Source: Ningiella ruwaisensis
Lineage (GTDB): Bacteria > Pseudomonadota > Gammaproteobacteria > Enterobacterales > Alteromonadaceae
Reading direction: 5' to 3'
Assembly (NCBI RefSeq): GCF_004798935.1
Contig: NZ_RAHT01000005.1
Coordinates: forward strand, 186,001 to 250,000
Length of the DNA: 64,000 nucleotides
The position numbers and the translations under genes were made by a program. The notes below the pieces were generated by a model, which saw nothing but the letters and a program-made list of their open reading frames with translations, ran no database searches and had not been told where the DNA came from. Positions within the stretch are counted from its first letter, which is position 1. The number at the start of each line of letters is the position of its first letter. Positions 9,787 to 18,737 of this stretch are shown one piece after another.

Positions 9787-10803
9787 TCACTTCAGTTTAA
9801 GTAATTGTTCATAAATATCTGAGGTATGTAAGTTTATTACTTCCTTCTGTTTATCATCTAAAATACTTTTCCAGGCATCTTGGTCAAATGACGCGGTTCT
9901 GAACACGCCGTAATATTCGCCGCCCTCACCCTTTATTTCACTAGATGATGAAGCTTCACCGGAACTTTCTTTAATAAACTGCTCAACGTCGACTGAAAAC
10001 GCTAAGCCAATCTTTTTGAAAAGAGATTTAACTTCTTCAATTGGATTTTCAACAAAATCCTCATAGAAGCACAGGATGCTATCTGGATGCTCACTTTTAA
10101 TTTTTAGCATTTCTAAATGATAGAGTCTCCAGTTAATCGCATAAAACTCAGTGTCAGACATACTCGCAATTTTTTCATCATTTAAATCAAGCGCTTTTAT
10201 ATAGTCTAAATCTTCGAAAGTACTAAACCACTGACTCTTATAGCGGTTTCCCGGTGGGTTCATCTTTCCCTTTTTAATGCCCGATAAATGAGAAGCAATA
10301 GACCCATGAGGCTTGCGAATAAGAAGCAATTTATTTTTAACCCGTAAGCTCGTAAACATCGACGACATGTCTACAGTCGATCTTGTCTCCTTTATGAGGA
10401 TATTTAAATCGCTTCGATCGATTGGAATCTTAAATAAGTGATTATAAAGAGGGCGGAAAGGAGGAAAAAATTTAGCTATCATCCAGCATGTATGATGAAA
10501 CTGAGGCGATTTTGAATAGCTTAAACCCTTTTCAAAAAACGGTGGTTTATCTGTATCGATATTCGCGCTGCAAATTACCTTCATGGCTTGCGCAAATTGA
10601 TCGTCAGTCAAGCCACCATCGCCCTTTATTTTTTTAAAAAGTTCGTCACCAAATTTATGATAATTGCGGCCAATTAATTCATGTCTGTAAATTACGTTGC
10701 GATGAGAATTAAAAATGTTTGCGAACCACGTTGTTCCAGAACGAGGGAATCCTGCCACAAATATAAGTTCCGGGCTTTTTGTCTTGCTATCCATACTGTT
10801 CAC
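9787..10803 (-). CDS. Sulfotransferase (PAPS-dependent)
   Basis: A 338-residue sulfotransferase-domain protein. The 5'-phosphosulfate-binding loop GFPRSGTTW lies at residues 18-26. A 3'-phosphate-binding segment of the form LLIRKPHGSIASHLSG lies near residue 160. It would transfer sulfate from PAPS to a sugar hydroxyl. It is the first of four sulfotransferases in the polysaccharide locus and the only one on the minus strand. The annotated start is GTG at 10803; ATG at 10794, in frame three codons later, is an alternative, and neither has a strong ribosome-binding site. Confidence 0.85.
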   Translation of the reverse strand: MNSMDSKTKSPELIFVAGFPRSGTTWFANIFNSHRNVIYRHELIGRNYHKFGDELFKKIKGDGGLTDDQFAQAMKVICSANIDTDKPPFFEKGLSYSKSPQFHHTCWMIAKFFPPFRPLYNHLFKIPIDRSDLNILIKETRSTVDMSSMFTSLRVKNKLLLIRKPHGSIASHLSGIKKGKMNPPGNRYKSQWFSTFEDLDYIKALDLNDEKIASMSDTEFYAINWRLYHLEMLKIKSEHPDSILCFYEDFVENPIEEVKSLFKKIGLAFSVDVEQFIKESSGEASSSSEIKGEGGEYYGVFRTASFDQDAWKSILDDKQKEVINLHTSDIYEQLLKLK

Positions 10804-10950
10804 TAAACTAAATTAATATTCGAATATACTTAATAACTGGTACTATCTTAACTTACCGATGAACAATCAGAAACACAAATATTCAAAATCAACAATAAGT
10901 TATTAGGGCGTGTTAAAAAATGAGAGCGTTTTTTAATCAGCTATATTTTT

Positions 10951-10981
10951 TTGAAACACTACAATAAACAAATGTTACAAT
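10951..10981 (+). promoter_or_regulatory. Possible promoter of the Stp1-type glycosyltransferase operon
   Basis: TTGAAA at 10951-10956 and TACAAT at 10976-10981 resemble sigma-70 boxes, but the 19-base spacing is long. The element is 35 bases upstream of the TTG start at 11016, in an AT-rich divergent intergenic region with the sulfotransferase gene. An AT-only hairpin (TTAAAAAA/TTTTTTAA, about 10913-10936) lies just upstream. Weak prediction. Confidence 0.25.
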
Positions 10982-11015
10982 GTCGATGTTAGTCGTAACA
11001 AAAAAGGAAGTTTAG

Positions 11016-12227
11016 TTGGCAAACATAGTTGTTATTGCACATCGAGTACCTTACCCGCCAAATAAGGGCGAAAAGCTGCGTACGTTCCACCAGCTTGAAC
11101 ACTTACAAAAAAAAGGACACCGACTTGAAGTACTTGTTCCCTGCGAATCGAGTGAGGACGAGTTTCTTGCTAAGCAACTCGCTGAACATCTGAATATAAA
11201 AGTATCAACATTTCGATTGGCTCCCACCATTATTCGGCGATTGCGTGCTCTCGTGTCTGGTCGCTCAATCAGTGAAGTCAATTTTTACAGCAAGGACCTT
11301 GCGAAAGCGCTCAAAGAAGATGTTCATAACGTTGATGTTGTGTATTGTACAGCATCCTCTCTTGCACCCTACGTGTTTTCTCAACAACTTGATCTGTCTC
11401 ATCGATGTTTAATGGACTTTATGGATGTTGATTCAGACAAATGGGCGCAGTTTGCAAATTCTGCAAGCTTTCCTCTGCGCTATATTTATCGACGCGAGTC
11501 AAAACTTGTTCAAAAACTTGAACGTGATGTATTACAAAAATTCGACGCCAGCTTTGTAATAGCCCACGAAGAAAAAGCATTAATGCAAAGGCTTTTTAAG
11601 CACACCGATACCCTTCATGTATTAGCAAATGGCATCGATAAAAGTTTATTCTTCCCACCAATAGAAAAACCCAAACAAGACGATCAACGGTTCCATTTCT
11701 TTTTTGCTGGCGTAATGGACTACAAGCCGAATGTTGACGCGGTGCTGTGGTTTACTGAGAATTGTTGGCCATCTATTCGTCAGAGTATTCCCAATGCTCA
11801 TTTTACAGTGGCGGGAATGAACCCCACGTCGAGCATTCAACAATTGTCAAATCAGGAAGGGATTGAAGTCACTGGGTTTGTCAACGATATCAAGCCTTTT
11901 TTTGACAGAGCTGATGTGTTTGTTGCGCCATTTTTAATCGCTCGCGGTGTACAAAATAAGGTATTGCAAGCAATGGCCTGCGCAATTCCGGTACTATCTA
12001 CAAGCCGTGGCTTGGAAGGGATCGCATATGAGGATGGAACACATGCAATTAGTGCAAATACAAAAGAGGATTTTATCGACAAAGCACTTACTTTTGCGAA
12101 AAATAAAGAATTACGTGAAAGAATCGGACAAGCTGCATTAGCACTGATAAATCAAACTTACACTTGGGAAAGTGTTTTACCACCACTTTATGAACAGATA
12201 GCGCACGAACAAAAAGCGAAGTATTAA
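11016..12227 (+). CDS. XrtA-associated glycosyltransferase, Stp1 type (GT4)
   Basis: A 403-residue GT-B glycosyltransferase matching the exosortase-system family TIGR03087: it opens IVVIAHRVPYPPNKGEKLR and contains FMDVDSDKWAQFA and FAGVMDYKPNVDAV, and ends with VFVAPFLIARGVQNKVLQAM. It is likely to add a sugar to the lipid-linked EPS precursor at the cytoplasmic face of the inner membrane. The start is TTG, supported by AGGAAG at 11005-11010, five bases upstream; no ATG or GTG lies near. It begins the second plus-strand operon and its stop overlaps the next ATG by one base. Confidence 0.88.
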   Translation: MANIVVIAHRVPYPPNKGEKLRTFHQLEHLQKKGHRLEVLVPCESSEDEFLAKQLAEHLNIKVSTFRLAPTIIRRLRALVSGRSISEVNFYSKDLAKALKEDVHNVDVVYCTASSLAPYVFSQQLDLSHRCLMDFMDVDSDKWAQFANSASFPLRYIYRRESKLVQKLERDVLQKFDASFVIAHEEKALMQRLFKHTDTLHVLANGIDKSLFFPPIEKPKQDDQRFHFFFAGVMDYKPNVDAVLWFTENCWPSIRQSIPNAHFTVAGMNPTSSIQQLSNQEGIEVTGFVNDIKPFFDRADVFVAPFLIARGVQNKVLQAMACAIPVLSTSRGLEGIAYEDGTHAISANTKEDFIDKALTFAKNKELRERIGQAALALINQTYTWESVLPPLYEQIAHEQKAKY

Positions 12228-13555
12228 TGATAACCGTAGCCTTATTCTACCTGACTTTCTTAAGCACCATTTTTATGGCGATCAGGCATAGTGCGCTTTA
12301 TTTATTCGTGCTGTACCAAGCTTATTACTTCTTTAATCCCAAAACAAAATGGTGGGATGACTACGTTCCCGACATACGATTTTCATTTTATATTGTTCTG
12401 ACACTTCTTATTGTAACTATCATTAAGTGGCCAACCCTTTCTGAAAACAAACTTTTAAAAGTACCACAATTTAAATTTCTCTATCTCTTTGTTGCTCTGT
12501 ATGGAATTGCAAGCTTTTACGCCATTTTCCCGGATAGTCATGCTATTGCCTTTGATGCAATTTTGACTGCTACGGTGGTTATTACCGTGGTATATAAACT
12601 TGTAAAGACACCAAAAGACCTAGACCTGATCATCTATGGATATATAGGTTTTGCCACTTATCTTGCGTATTACATCAATCAGATTGGCCGTGTAAGTATG
12701 GGCCGATTCCAGGGTGCGGGGATGGTCGATTCTCCCGATGCAAATGGTGTTGCTGCTGCTCTCGCGCCGACTATTGTTTTATGTCTCTATTATTTTTGGC
12801 GAAGTAAAACCTGGAAAAAGAAGCTACTTTTTACCATAGCAATTGCATTTATTGCGAGCAGTCTGGTTCAAGTGGGCAGCAGGGGCGCTTTCCTTGGCGT
12901 AGCAACCGCTGTTTCCCTATTCCTCGCCTATATGTATTTTTCAAAAACGCGGACTCGCAACCAACGATGGACGGTAATCGGACTTATCATAATGGGTTTA
13001 ATCGGCACTGCGGTAGTGACCGATGACATATTTTGGGAACGGGCCAAATCCATCGTAGCAGACACTAAGAAGGATGTGACTGAACAACAAACCGGTGCAA
13101 CGCGTGTTCATTTCTGGACGGCTGCGTGGGATATGTCAAAAGACTATCCATTTGGTCAAGGTTCAAGATCATTTATTTATTATAGTCCGCGCTACATCCC
13201 ACCTGATATAAACACCGGCAACAGCAGAAATAGAGCGGTTCATTCTACTTGGTTTGAAGTCTTAACCGAAGCTGGGTACCCAGGACTTATTGCATTCGTT
13301 CTTACCATGGTGATGTGCATAAAAACCTGCACAAAAGCGGCGAACAAGCTTAAAGGAAGCAACCTTCAAGATGACTATTACAAAATACTTGCAATAAAAT
13401 GCGCATTTATAGGCTTTATGGTCACAATGACGTTTCTTAACAGGGCACGTGCAGAAATACTCTATTGGCTGATCCTTTATAGTGCTTGCGTTTACAATGT
13501 TTACTTTTTAAAAGGCACTCAAGTTAGTGACCAACTTAAAACAAAAAACAATTAA
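12227..13555 (+). CDS. O-antigen ligase-like polymerase, exosortase A-associated
   Basis: A 442-residue polytopic inner-membrane protein with about ten hydrophobic segments and a larger periplasmic loop between about residues 260 and 340 (WTAAWDMSKDYPFGQGSRSF). This layout and the motif ADGNGVAAAL-like DSPDANGVAAALAP match the putative O-glycosylation ligase found in XrtA loci (TIGR03097), of the Wzy/WaaL superfamily. It could polymerise the repeat unit or ligate glycan to an acceptor; sequence alone does not decide. The ATG shares one base with the preceding stop, and the flippase gene overlaps its 3' end by 29 bases. Confidence 0.82.
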   Translation: MITVALFYLTFLSTIFMAIRHSALYLFVLYQAYYFFNPKTKWWDDYVPDIRFSFYIVLTLLIVTIIKWPTLSENKLLKVPQFKFLYLFVALYGIASFYAIFPDSHAIAFDAILTATVVITVVYKLVKTPKDLDLIIYGYIGFATYLAYYINQIGRVSMGRFQGAGMVDSPDANGVAAALAPTIVLCLYYFWRSKTWKKKLLFTIAIAFIASSLVQVGSRGAFLGVATAVSLFLAYMYFSKTRTRNQRWTVIGLIIMGLIGTAVVTDDIFWERAKSIVADTKKDVTEQQTGATRVHFWTAAWDMSKDYPFGQGSRSFIYYSPRYIPPDINTGNSRNRAVHSTWFEVLTEAGYPGLIAFVLTMVMCIKTCTKAANKLKGSNLQDDYYKILAIKCAFIGFMVTMTFLNRARAEILYWLILYSACVYNVYFLKGTQVSDQLKTKNN

Positions 13556-15035
13556 AAGCTCCGGTTTTGCATTAGCCCTGCGCTTTGTCGAGAGAAGCTT
13601 GGGCTTTGTAAGCCTTTTAATACTTGCCCGATTATTAGTGCCGGAAGATTTTGGTATTGTCGCTATTGCTTCAAGTATTGTATTTTTGTGCGATGTATTA
13701 AGTGAAACAGGTGGTAAACAATACATCATTCAGAAAGATGAGGTAGATGATGAAGATTTAAACACCGCATGGACTTTGGGAATAATTCTCAAATCCATTT
13801 TAGCCATAATTTTGATGATGATGGCAGACAGTATATCGGTATTTATCGAATCTGAATCAGTAAAAGCACCATTAATTGCACTTTCCTTAATTTTACCTAT
13901 TTCAGCTTTTACTAACCCGCGACTTTTCGTAAAAGCAAAAGAATTGTCTTACAACGTAATCTTTAAGCTTCATGCCATTCAAAAGTTTACTGCGTTTACC
14001 GTAACGGTTACTTTGGCGTTTATCTATCAAAGCTATTGGGCCATGATTGCAGGTGTAATCGTGAGTCAAATTACCAAGATGTTTTTGTCGTTCTATTTAC
14101 TTCCTTCGCGAGTAAAGTTTTCTTTGTCAAAACTAGCTGAGCAGTGGCGATTTTCAAAATGGATGATGGCAAAGGCGATTGTGGGATATACACGATCTGA
14201 ATTTGACACATTTTTCGCCTCAAAAGCATTTGGAATGACTGAGTTAGGCGCGTTAAATATGATGAAAAACATTGCGCTTTTACCGGGTAGAGAACTTTTA
14301 GTGCCGCTGTCTATGCCTTTATTGGCTTCACTTTCACAGCTAAAAAGCAATATGTTTCATTTTAACTCGTCGCTTTTGAAAATCTTAACGCTAATTCTTA
14401 CCGTTATTTTGCCAATAGTCGGGTTTACCGTTTTGAAAGCTAAATTAATCATACTCGTTTTTCTCGATGAAAAGTGGGTCGAATATTCACCATTATTATC
14501 AGCAATGATTTTATTTGTTGTCACATTCTCATTAGGGACAATACTCGAACAAGCGATTACGGCCTTCAATAAGGTCAGAGTTCTAGTACAAATTCAGTTT
14601 CTATCACTTGCTGTTATTATCATCTATTTCGTTGGCTTTTTTGAAGGTAATGTTTATGAAATGGCTGAAAGTAGAGTTGTAATAGCTTTCATATCAACAT
14701 TTGCGGTTTTAGTTGTTACGCATTTCGCGCTTAAAGTGAATTTTTTTAAAGCTGTTTTGATGCTCATTCCCGCCATTTTTGCCCTTGCAGCATCTTCTTT
14801 TGCCTTGATTAATTTATCGCCATATATCATGTTTAAATTTCAATTATTAAATTTAATTGTCAATACTTTAGTCTTTTTTGCATGCTATTTTGCTATATGG
14901 CTTCTAAGTACCCTGCTATTAAATAAAATAAAATCGATAAATGATTTTAACACTTGGGTGTTTCCCTTAGTAAAAGAACTCTTCACAACTGTCGCGGATA
15001 GAATTAAAAGGGCGGCGAGTAGCAAACCCAAGTGA
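13527..15035 (+). CDS. Wzx-like oligosaccharide flippase
   Basis: A 502-residue protein with about 12 to 14 predicted membrane helices and the N-terminal GFALALRFVERSLGFVSLL typical of the polysaccharide synthase/MOP-family flippases. It should move the undecaprenyl-linked repeat unit across the inner membrane. The GTG start at 13527 lies inside the ligase-like gene (29-base overlap), suggesting translational coupling. The pairing of a flippase with a Wzy-like protein and Wza/Wzc-like proteins nearby indicates a Wzx/Wzy-dependent export route. Confidence 0.85.
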   Translation: MTNLKQKTIKSSGFALALRFVERSLGFVSLLILARLLVPEDFGIVAIASSIVFLCDVLSETGGKQYIIQKDEVDDEDLNTAWTLGIILKSILAIILMMMADSISVFIESESVKAPLIALSLILPISAFTNPRLFVKAKELSYNVIFKLHAIQKFTAFTVTVTLAFIYQSYWAMIAGVIVSQITKMFLSFYLLPSRVKFSLSKLAEQWRFSKWMMAKAIVGYTRSEFDTFFASKAFGMTELGALNMMKNIALLPGRELLVPLSMPLLASLSQLKSNMFHFNSSLLKILTLILTVILPIVGFTVLKAKLIILVFLDEKWVEYSPLLSAMILFVVTFSLGTILEQAITAFNKVRVLVQIQFLSLAVIIIYFVGFFEGNVYEMAESRVVIAFISTFAVLVVTHFALKVNFFKAVLMLIPAIFALAASSFALINLSPYIMFKFQLLNLIVNTLVFFACYFAIWLLSTLLLNKIKSINDFNTWVFPLVKELFTTVADRIKRAASSKPK

Positions 15036-15097
15036 AAACCCTAGTGATGTAAAAGGTTAACGGCGAGCAAATTAAATCGCCCAAATGAGTTAAAATT

Positions 15098-15958
15098 ATG
15101 GAAAATAAAATTAAAGCTGAGAGCAAGAAAACTAAAATTTTTGTACTAGGTGCCGGTTTTCAGAAGTGTGGTACATCCTGGGCGTATGAATACCTCCAGA
15201 ATATGAGCAACTTTAATGCGGGTGCTTATAAAGAGTACCACGTGTGGGATGCCACAGATTTAAACATTGCTCAGAGCAGTATAGTAAAAAAGGTATCCAT
15301 CCTTGATCGGGTTAAACGCTCACCAAAGTACATCAAATTTAAAATGCAAAACGACGCACAATTTTATTTTGATTACTTTCAGGATTTGTACAACGATAGT
15401 AAAAACCTTACAGCTGACATCACACCTGCTTATAGCGCCCTATCAAAAAAACGTTTTCAATTTATTAAAGACGAGTTCGAAAAACGGGATATAAAGGTCA
15501 AAGTACTCGTTTTTATGCGTGACCCTGTCGAAAGAATTAAAAGTGCAGTACGGTTTAATTTAGACAGGCATTGTCACACTGAAGGTGTAAGTCATGACAT
15601 AAAAGACTTTGAAAATGCTATTGAGGAATATTTCAAGAGCGAGCACTGTACATCCAGAACAAGGTATGGTGAAACCTTGGAAAATATTTATTCAGTTTTC
15701 GATCGCGATGATGTTTATTGCGGAATCTACGAGTCGATGTTCTCGAGCGAGGAGATCACTAGATTTTCTGAATTTCTAAATTTGCCAGCCGATACTAGTT
15801 ATAGCAAGGTGGTTATTAATAAGACTAGCGGGACAAAATTAGACTTACCGGAGCTTGAAGAGGAAATCGCACAGTATTACAAATCGACTTACGCATATTG
15901 TTCTCGTTATTTCCCGGTCACAAAAGAGCTTTGGCGCTCCTCGACTGTTGAAAATTAG
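15098..15958 (+). CDS. Sulfotransferase domain protein
   Basis: A 286-residue sulfotransferase. The phosphosulfate-binding loop is GAGFQKCGTSWAYEYL near residues 18-33, and the 3'-phosphate-binding arginine and serine are in VFMRDPVERIKSAVRF near residue 145. It resembles the heparan-sulfate sulfotransferase-like bacterial proteins (GFQKCGTS loop). Likely sulfates a hydroxyl or amino group on the exported polysaccharide using PAPS. It is 62 bases downstream of the flippase and 59 bases upstream of another sulfotransferase. Confidence 0.83.
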   Translation: MENKIKAESKKTKIFVLGAGFQKCGTSWAYEYLQNMSNFNAGAYKEYHVWDATDLNIAQSSIVKKVSILDRVKRSPKYIKFKMQNDAQFYFDYFQDLYNDSKNLTADITPAYSALSKKRFQFIKDEFEKRDIKVKVLVFMRDPVERIKSAVRFNLDRHCHTEGVSHDIKDFENAIEEYFKSEHCTSRTRYGETLENIYSVFDRDDVYCGIYESMFSSEEITRFSEFLNLPADTSYSKVVINKTSGTKLDLPELEEEIAQYYKSTYAYCSRYFPVTKELWRSSTVEN

Positions 15959-16017
15959 AGGACTACCGAATCGAATTTAAATAACGAGTGTTCTAACATA
16001 TTCAAAAAGAAGAAATC

Positions 16018-16632
16018 ATGCCAATTTTTGACCAACATAAGTGTATTTTTGTCCATATCCCGAAGTGCGCAGGAACGAGCATTTCGAATGTATTTTCTGA
16101 TGGGCACCCGATATTTAGCACTTCAAATTACGACGAGTTTTCACTCAAATATATGAAAGGGCGTAACCTGGAACATTCGACTGCAAAGAAAATCCGCCTG
16201 CTCGCCCCATTTCGATTTAGACGTTACTTCAAATTTGCTTTTGTTAGAAATCCATTTGACAGAATGGTATCTGAATACAAATGGCGAAAAACTTGGGATG
16301 ATCAAATGAATGAGAAATCATTTTCAGACATGCTTAAAGACATTCCTGTTTATAGAAAACAGAAGAAACCGCATTTTTTTACCGCTAAAAGCTTTCTTAC
16401 CGACAGGCGTGGTAACTTAATAGTTGATTATATAGGTAAATTTGAAAATATTGACAATGACTTTGAAGAGATTGCAAAAAGAATTGGCATAGCAAAAACA
16501 CTCCCCAAAAAAAATGTCACCGCCTCTGAATCACAGAAATTTTCAGATTATTACGACGACGAAACAAAGCAGCTTGTTATGCGCTATTTTTCGGAAGACT
16601 TCGAGTATTTGAGCTACAGCACAAATATTTAA
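16018..16632 (+). CDS. Sulfotransferase family 2 protein
   Basis: A short, 204-residue member of the Sulfotransfer_2 type. The phosphosulfate loop reads FVHIPKCAGTSISNVF near residues 10-25, and the 3'-phosphate site reads FAFVRNPFDRMVSEYKW near residue 75. Such proteins commonly modify bacterial surface glycans. It sits between two other sulfotransferases of different subfamilies, which suggests several sulfation positions on one polymer rather than gene duplication. The ATG follows AAGAAGAAATC, a weak ribosome-binding site. Confidence 0.85.
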   Translation: MPIFDQHKCIFVHIPKCAGTSISNVFSDGHPIFSTSNYDEFSLKYMKGRNLEHSTAKKIRLLAPFRFRRYFKFAFVRNPFDRMVSEYKWRKTWDDQMNEKSFSDMLKDIPVYRKQKKPHFFTAKSFLTDRRGNLIVDYIGKFENIDNDFEEIAKRIGIAKTLPKKNVTASESQKFSDYYDDETKQLVMRYFSEDFEYLSYSTNI

Positions 16633-16672
16633 GCGCTTTTGATAACTTTAAATTAAAAGAAATAAGTTAAAT

Positions 16673-17641
16673 ATGAAAACTGATAAGTCACTACAAAAAG
16701 GACTGATAATATTAGGCATGCATCGAAGTGGAACTTCGGCTTTGTCTGGTGCGCTTTCTGAGTTAGGCTGTTTTGTCGGAAAAGATCTTTTTCAAGCGCA
16801 AAAAGGCGTTAATGAAAAAGGTTTTTTTGAAAATTCTAAAACTGTTGCCTTGAATGAAAAGTTGTTTAAACAAATGAGAAGTGATTGGGATGACCCTTTA
16901 GGTTTTCTACGAGACTTGGACCCCTGCTTTAATCAAAAAAACATTGAGCATGCCACTAAATTTATTCGAAAAGAGTATGGCAAGCATATACTTTGGGGGA
17001 TGAAAGACCCAAGAACGTCAATTTTGCTACCTTTTTGGAACGCCGCCTTTGAAAAAACAAATATGGTTTGCAAATCCATTATCATGGTTCGAGATCCATT
17101 TGAAGTAGCAGGCTCTTTGGCTAAGCGAGATAAATTTTCTTTAGAAAAGTCGCTAATTCTTTGGTTGAGTTACACACTTGCAAGCATAAAATATACCGAC
17201 CAACAGGATAGGCTAGTAGTTCTCTATGACGATTTAATTTCAGATCCTGAAAAGACCTTGTCACTCATTACCAAGACATTTGTACCAGAATTAAACGATA
17301 AAGCTAAGCATGCAGCGTCGTTTATCGATGCAAAGTTGAGGCATCATAAAAAACCCGCTTCAGAAGAAGAAATATCCAGCGATCTTATAAAACTAAGCAA
17401 GCGGCTTTACAACTTGTTATCTTCTGAGAATTTTGACGAACAAGATGTAAAGGATATTGAGCAAAAGTACACGGATTATTTAGAATCGTTAAAAGGCGTA
17501 CTCTCAGAGCATCTGGATCAAGTTAAGAAAAGTGAGTTACAAGCAAGAAAACTCTTTAGTGAGGCCTATCACAGCTATTGGTGGAAATTAAGCTGGCCTC
17601 TTCGAGCTGCGGAAAGAATTATCCGTCCTAATAGAGACTGA
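16673..17641 (+). CDS. Sulfotransferase family protein
   Basis: A 322-residue sulfotransferase. The phosphosulfate loop is LGMHRSGTSALSGAL near residues 14-28, followed by GxFE-type KGVNEKGFFENS, which is typical of the LGMHRSGTS family of glycan-associated sulfotransferases. The 3'-phosphate site is IIMVRDPFEVAGSLAKR near residue 140. The C-terminal 60 residues look helical. It ends the second plus-strand operon and converges on the minus-strand GT2 gene with a 52-base gap and no clear terminator. Confidence 0.83.
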   Translation: MKTDKSLQKGLIILGMHRSGTSALSGALSELGCFVGKDLFQAQKGVNEKGFFENSKTVALNEKLFKQMRSDWDDPLGFLRDLDPCFNQKNIEHATKFIRKEYGKHILWGMKDPRTSILLPFWNAAFEKTNMVCKSIIMVRDPFEVAGSLAKRDKFSLEKSLILWLSYTLASIKYTDQQDRLVVLYDDLISDPEKTLSLITKTFVPELNDKAKHAASFIDAKLRHHKKPASEEEISSDLIKLSKRLYNLLSSENFDEQDVKDIEQKYTDYLESLKGVLSEHLDQVKKSELQARKLFSEAYHSYWWKLSWPLRAAERIIRPNRD

Positions 17642-17693
17642 AGGGTAATTAAAGCTTATAGCGTTAAATGGATTATTGACAGTTGATTATTGA

Positions 17694-18590
17694 TTATGAT
17701 TTCAAAAAAGAGGCCATAAACGCCTTTAAAGCACGGAAGGAAACGCGATGCCTCATAGACATGATGAATTGGCTTCTAGCATCTGATTTTTGATCGTTTT
17801 CAAGATAAAACTCACCAAGCCAATAATGAATACTCGAAAATCGTCGCTTCGCTATTTTCTTCTGGGAAGCGGATGAAAAGTCAAAATGTTCATTAAGCAC
17901 CTGCATTTCTTGCAACAGCATTTTATCTCGGTTACGGTGCCCTTGATTGCTGTGCGTTCTCCATACAGTCAATGGTTCATTTATATAGTCTAAGTACCAG
18001 CGTTTGGAAATTTTTAACCACAAATCGTAGTCTTGGCACGTGTTACCTTTTATTTCTAAATTTATACCACCTACTTCATCGACGCACGACTTTCTTACCA
18101 TCACGCTCGAATTATAAATGTGGTTTTCTCTGAGCAACTCTTCAAAGCAATTCCCTACAAGTTTCTCCGGTGTGGCTTTTCGATTAATATTTGGAACAAA
18201 TTCCTGCAAGCCTTCATCATAGGTTCGAACGGCAGTGTGCACTAAACCGATGTTTGGGTTTTGTTCAAAAAGTGACACCTGTTTTTCTATCTTATCTATA
18301 AACCAATAATCATCTTGATCCAAAAAAGCGATAAGTTCTCCGCTCGATTTTTCGAGCCCAGCCGTTCTGGCAAATGCTACTCCTTGATTTTCTTGATTAA
18401 TGTAAATCAGATCTTCAGAGTAGTTCTGAATGACATCGCCAGAGCTGTCTGTTGAACCGTCATTCACAGCAATTAGTTCGATATTTGTGTAGCATTGCTT
18501 TAATACGCTTTCTATTGCTTGCTGCAGATAAGCTTCACCATTATAAACGGGAATAATTACTGAAACTAAAGGCTGCTTTTCTTTTGACAT
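17694..18590 (-). CDS. Glycosyltransferase family 2
   Basis: A 298-residue GT-A glycosyltransferase. It begins VSVIIPVYNGEAYLQQAIES, followed by AVNDGSTDSS and FLDQDDYW, the standard nucleotide-sugar and metal-binding motifs of GT2 enzymes. No membrane segments are seen. It is the last gene of the minus-strand block that runs down from the priming transferase, separated by 147 bases from the next upstream gene, so it may have its own promoter. Likely builds or decorates the EPS repeat unit. Confidence 0.88.
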   Translation of the reverse strand: MSKEKQPLVSVIIPVYNGEAYLQQAIESVLKQCYTNIELIAVNDGSTDSSGDVIQNYSEDLIYINQENQGVAFARTAGLEKSSGELIAFLDQDDYWFIDKIEKQVSLFEQNPNIGLVHTAVRTYDEGLQEFVPNINRKATPEKLVGNCFEELLRENHIYNSSVMVRKSCVDEVGGINLEIKGNTCQDYDLWLKISKRWYLDYINEPLTVWRTHSNQGHRNRDKMLLQEMQVLNEHFDFSSASQKKIAKRRFSSIHYWLGEFYLENDQKSDARSQFIMSMRHRVSFRALKAFMASFLKS

Positions 18591-18737
18591 AAAATTCCCT
18601 TTAAAAATGGTGGTTTACATTTCCAAGCATGATTTTACCTTAAGCGTTTTCTATTTATACAACAGTCAGACTGTGATTTCTAAATATCCTTGATAGAAAA
18701 ACATCTTATTATTACTCTAGGTGAGCTGAATCTACTG

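Noticed and set aside
10913-10936. JUMPstart/ops-like element ahead of the second EPS operon
   Set aside because: The stretch GGGCGTGTTAAAAAATGAG has only a superficial likeness and lacks the GGCGGTAG ops core.
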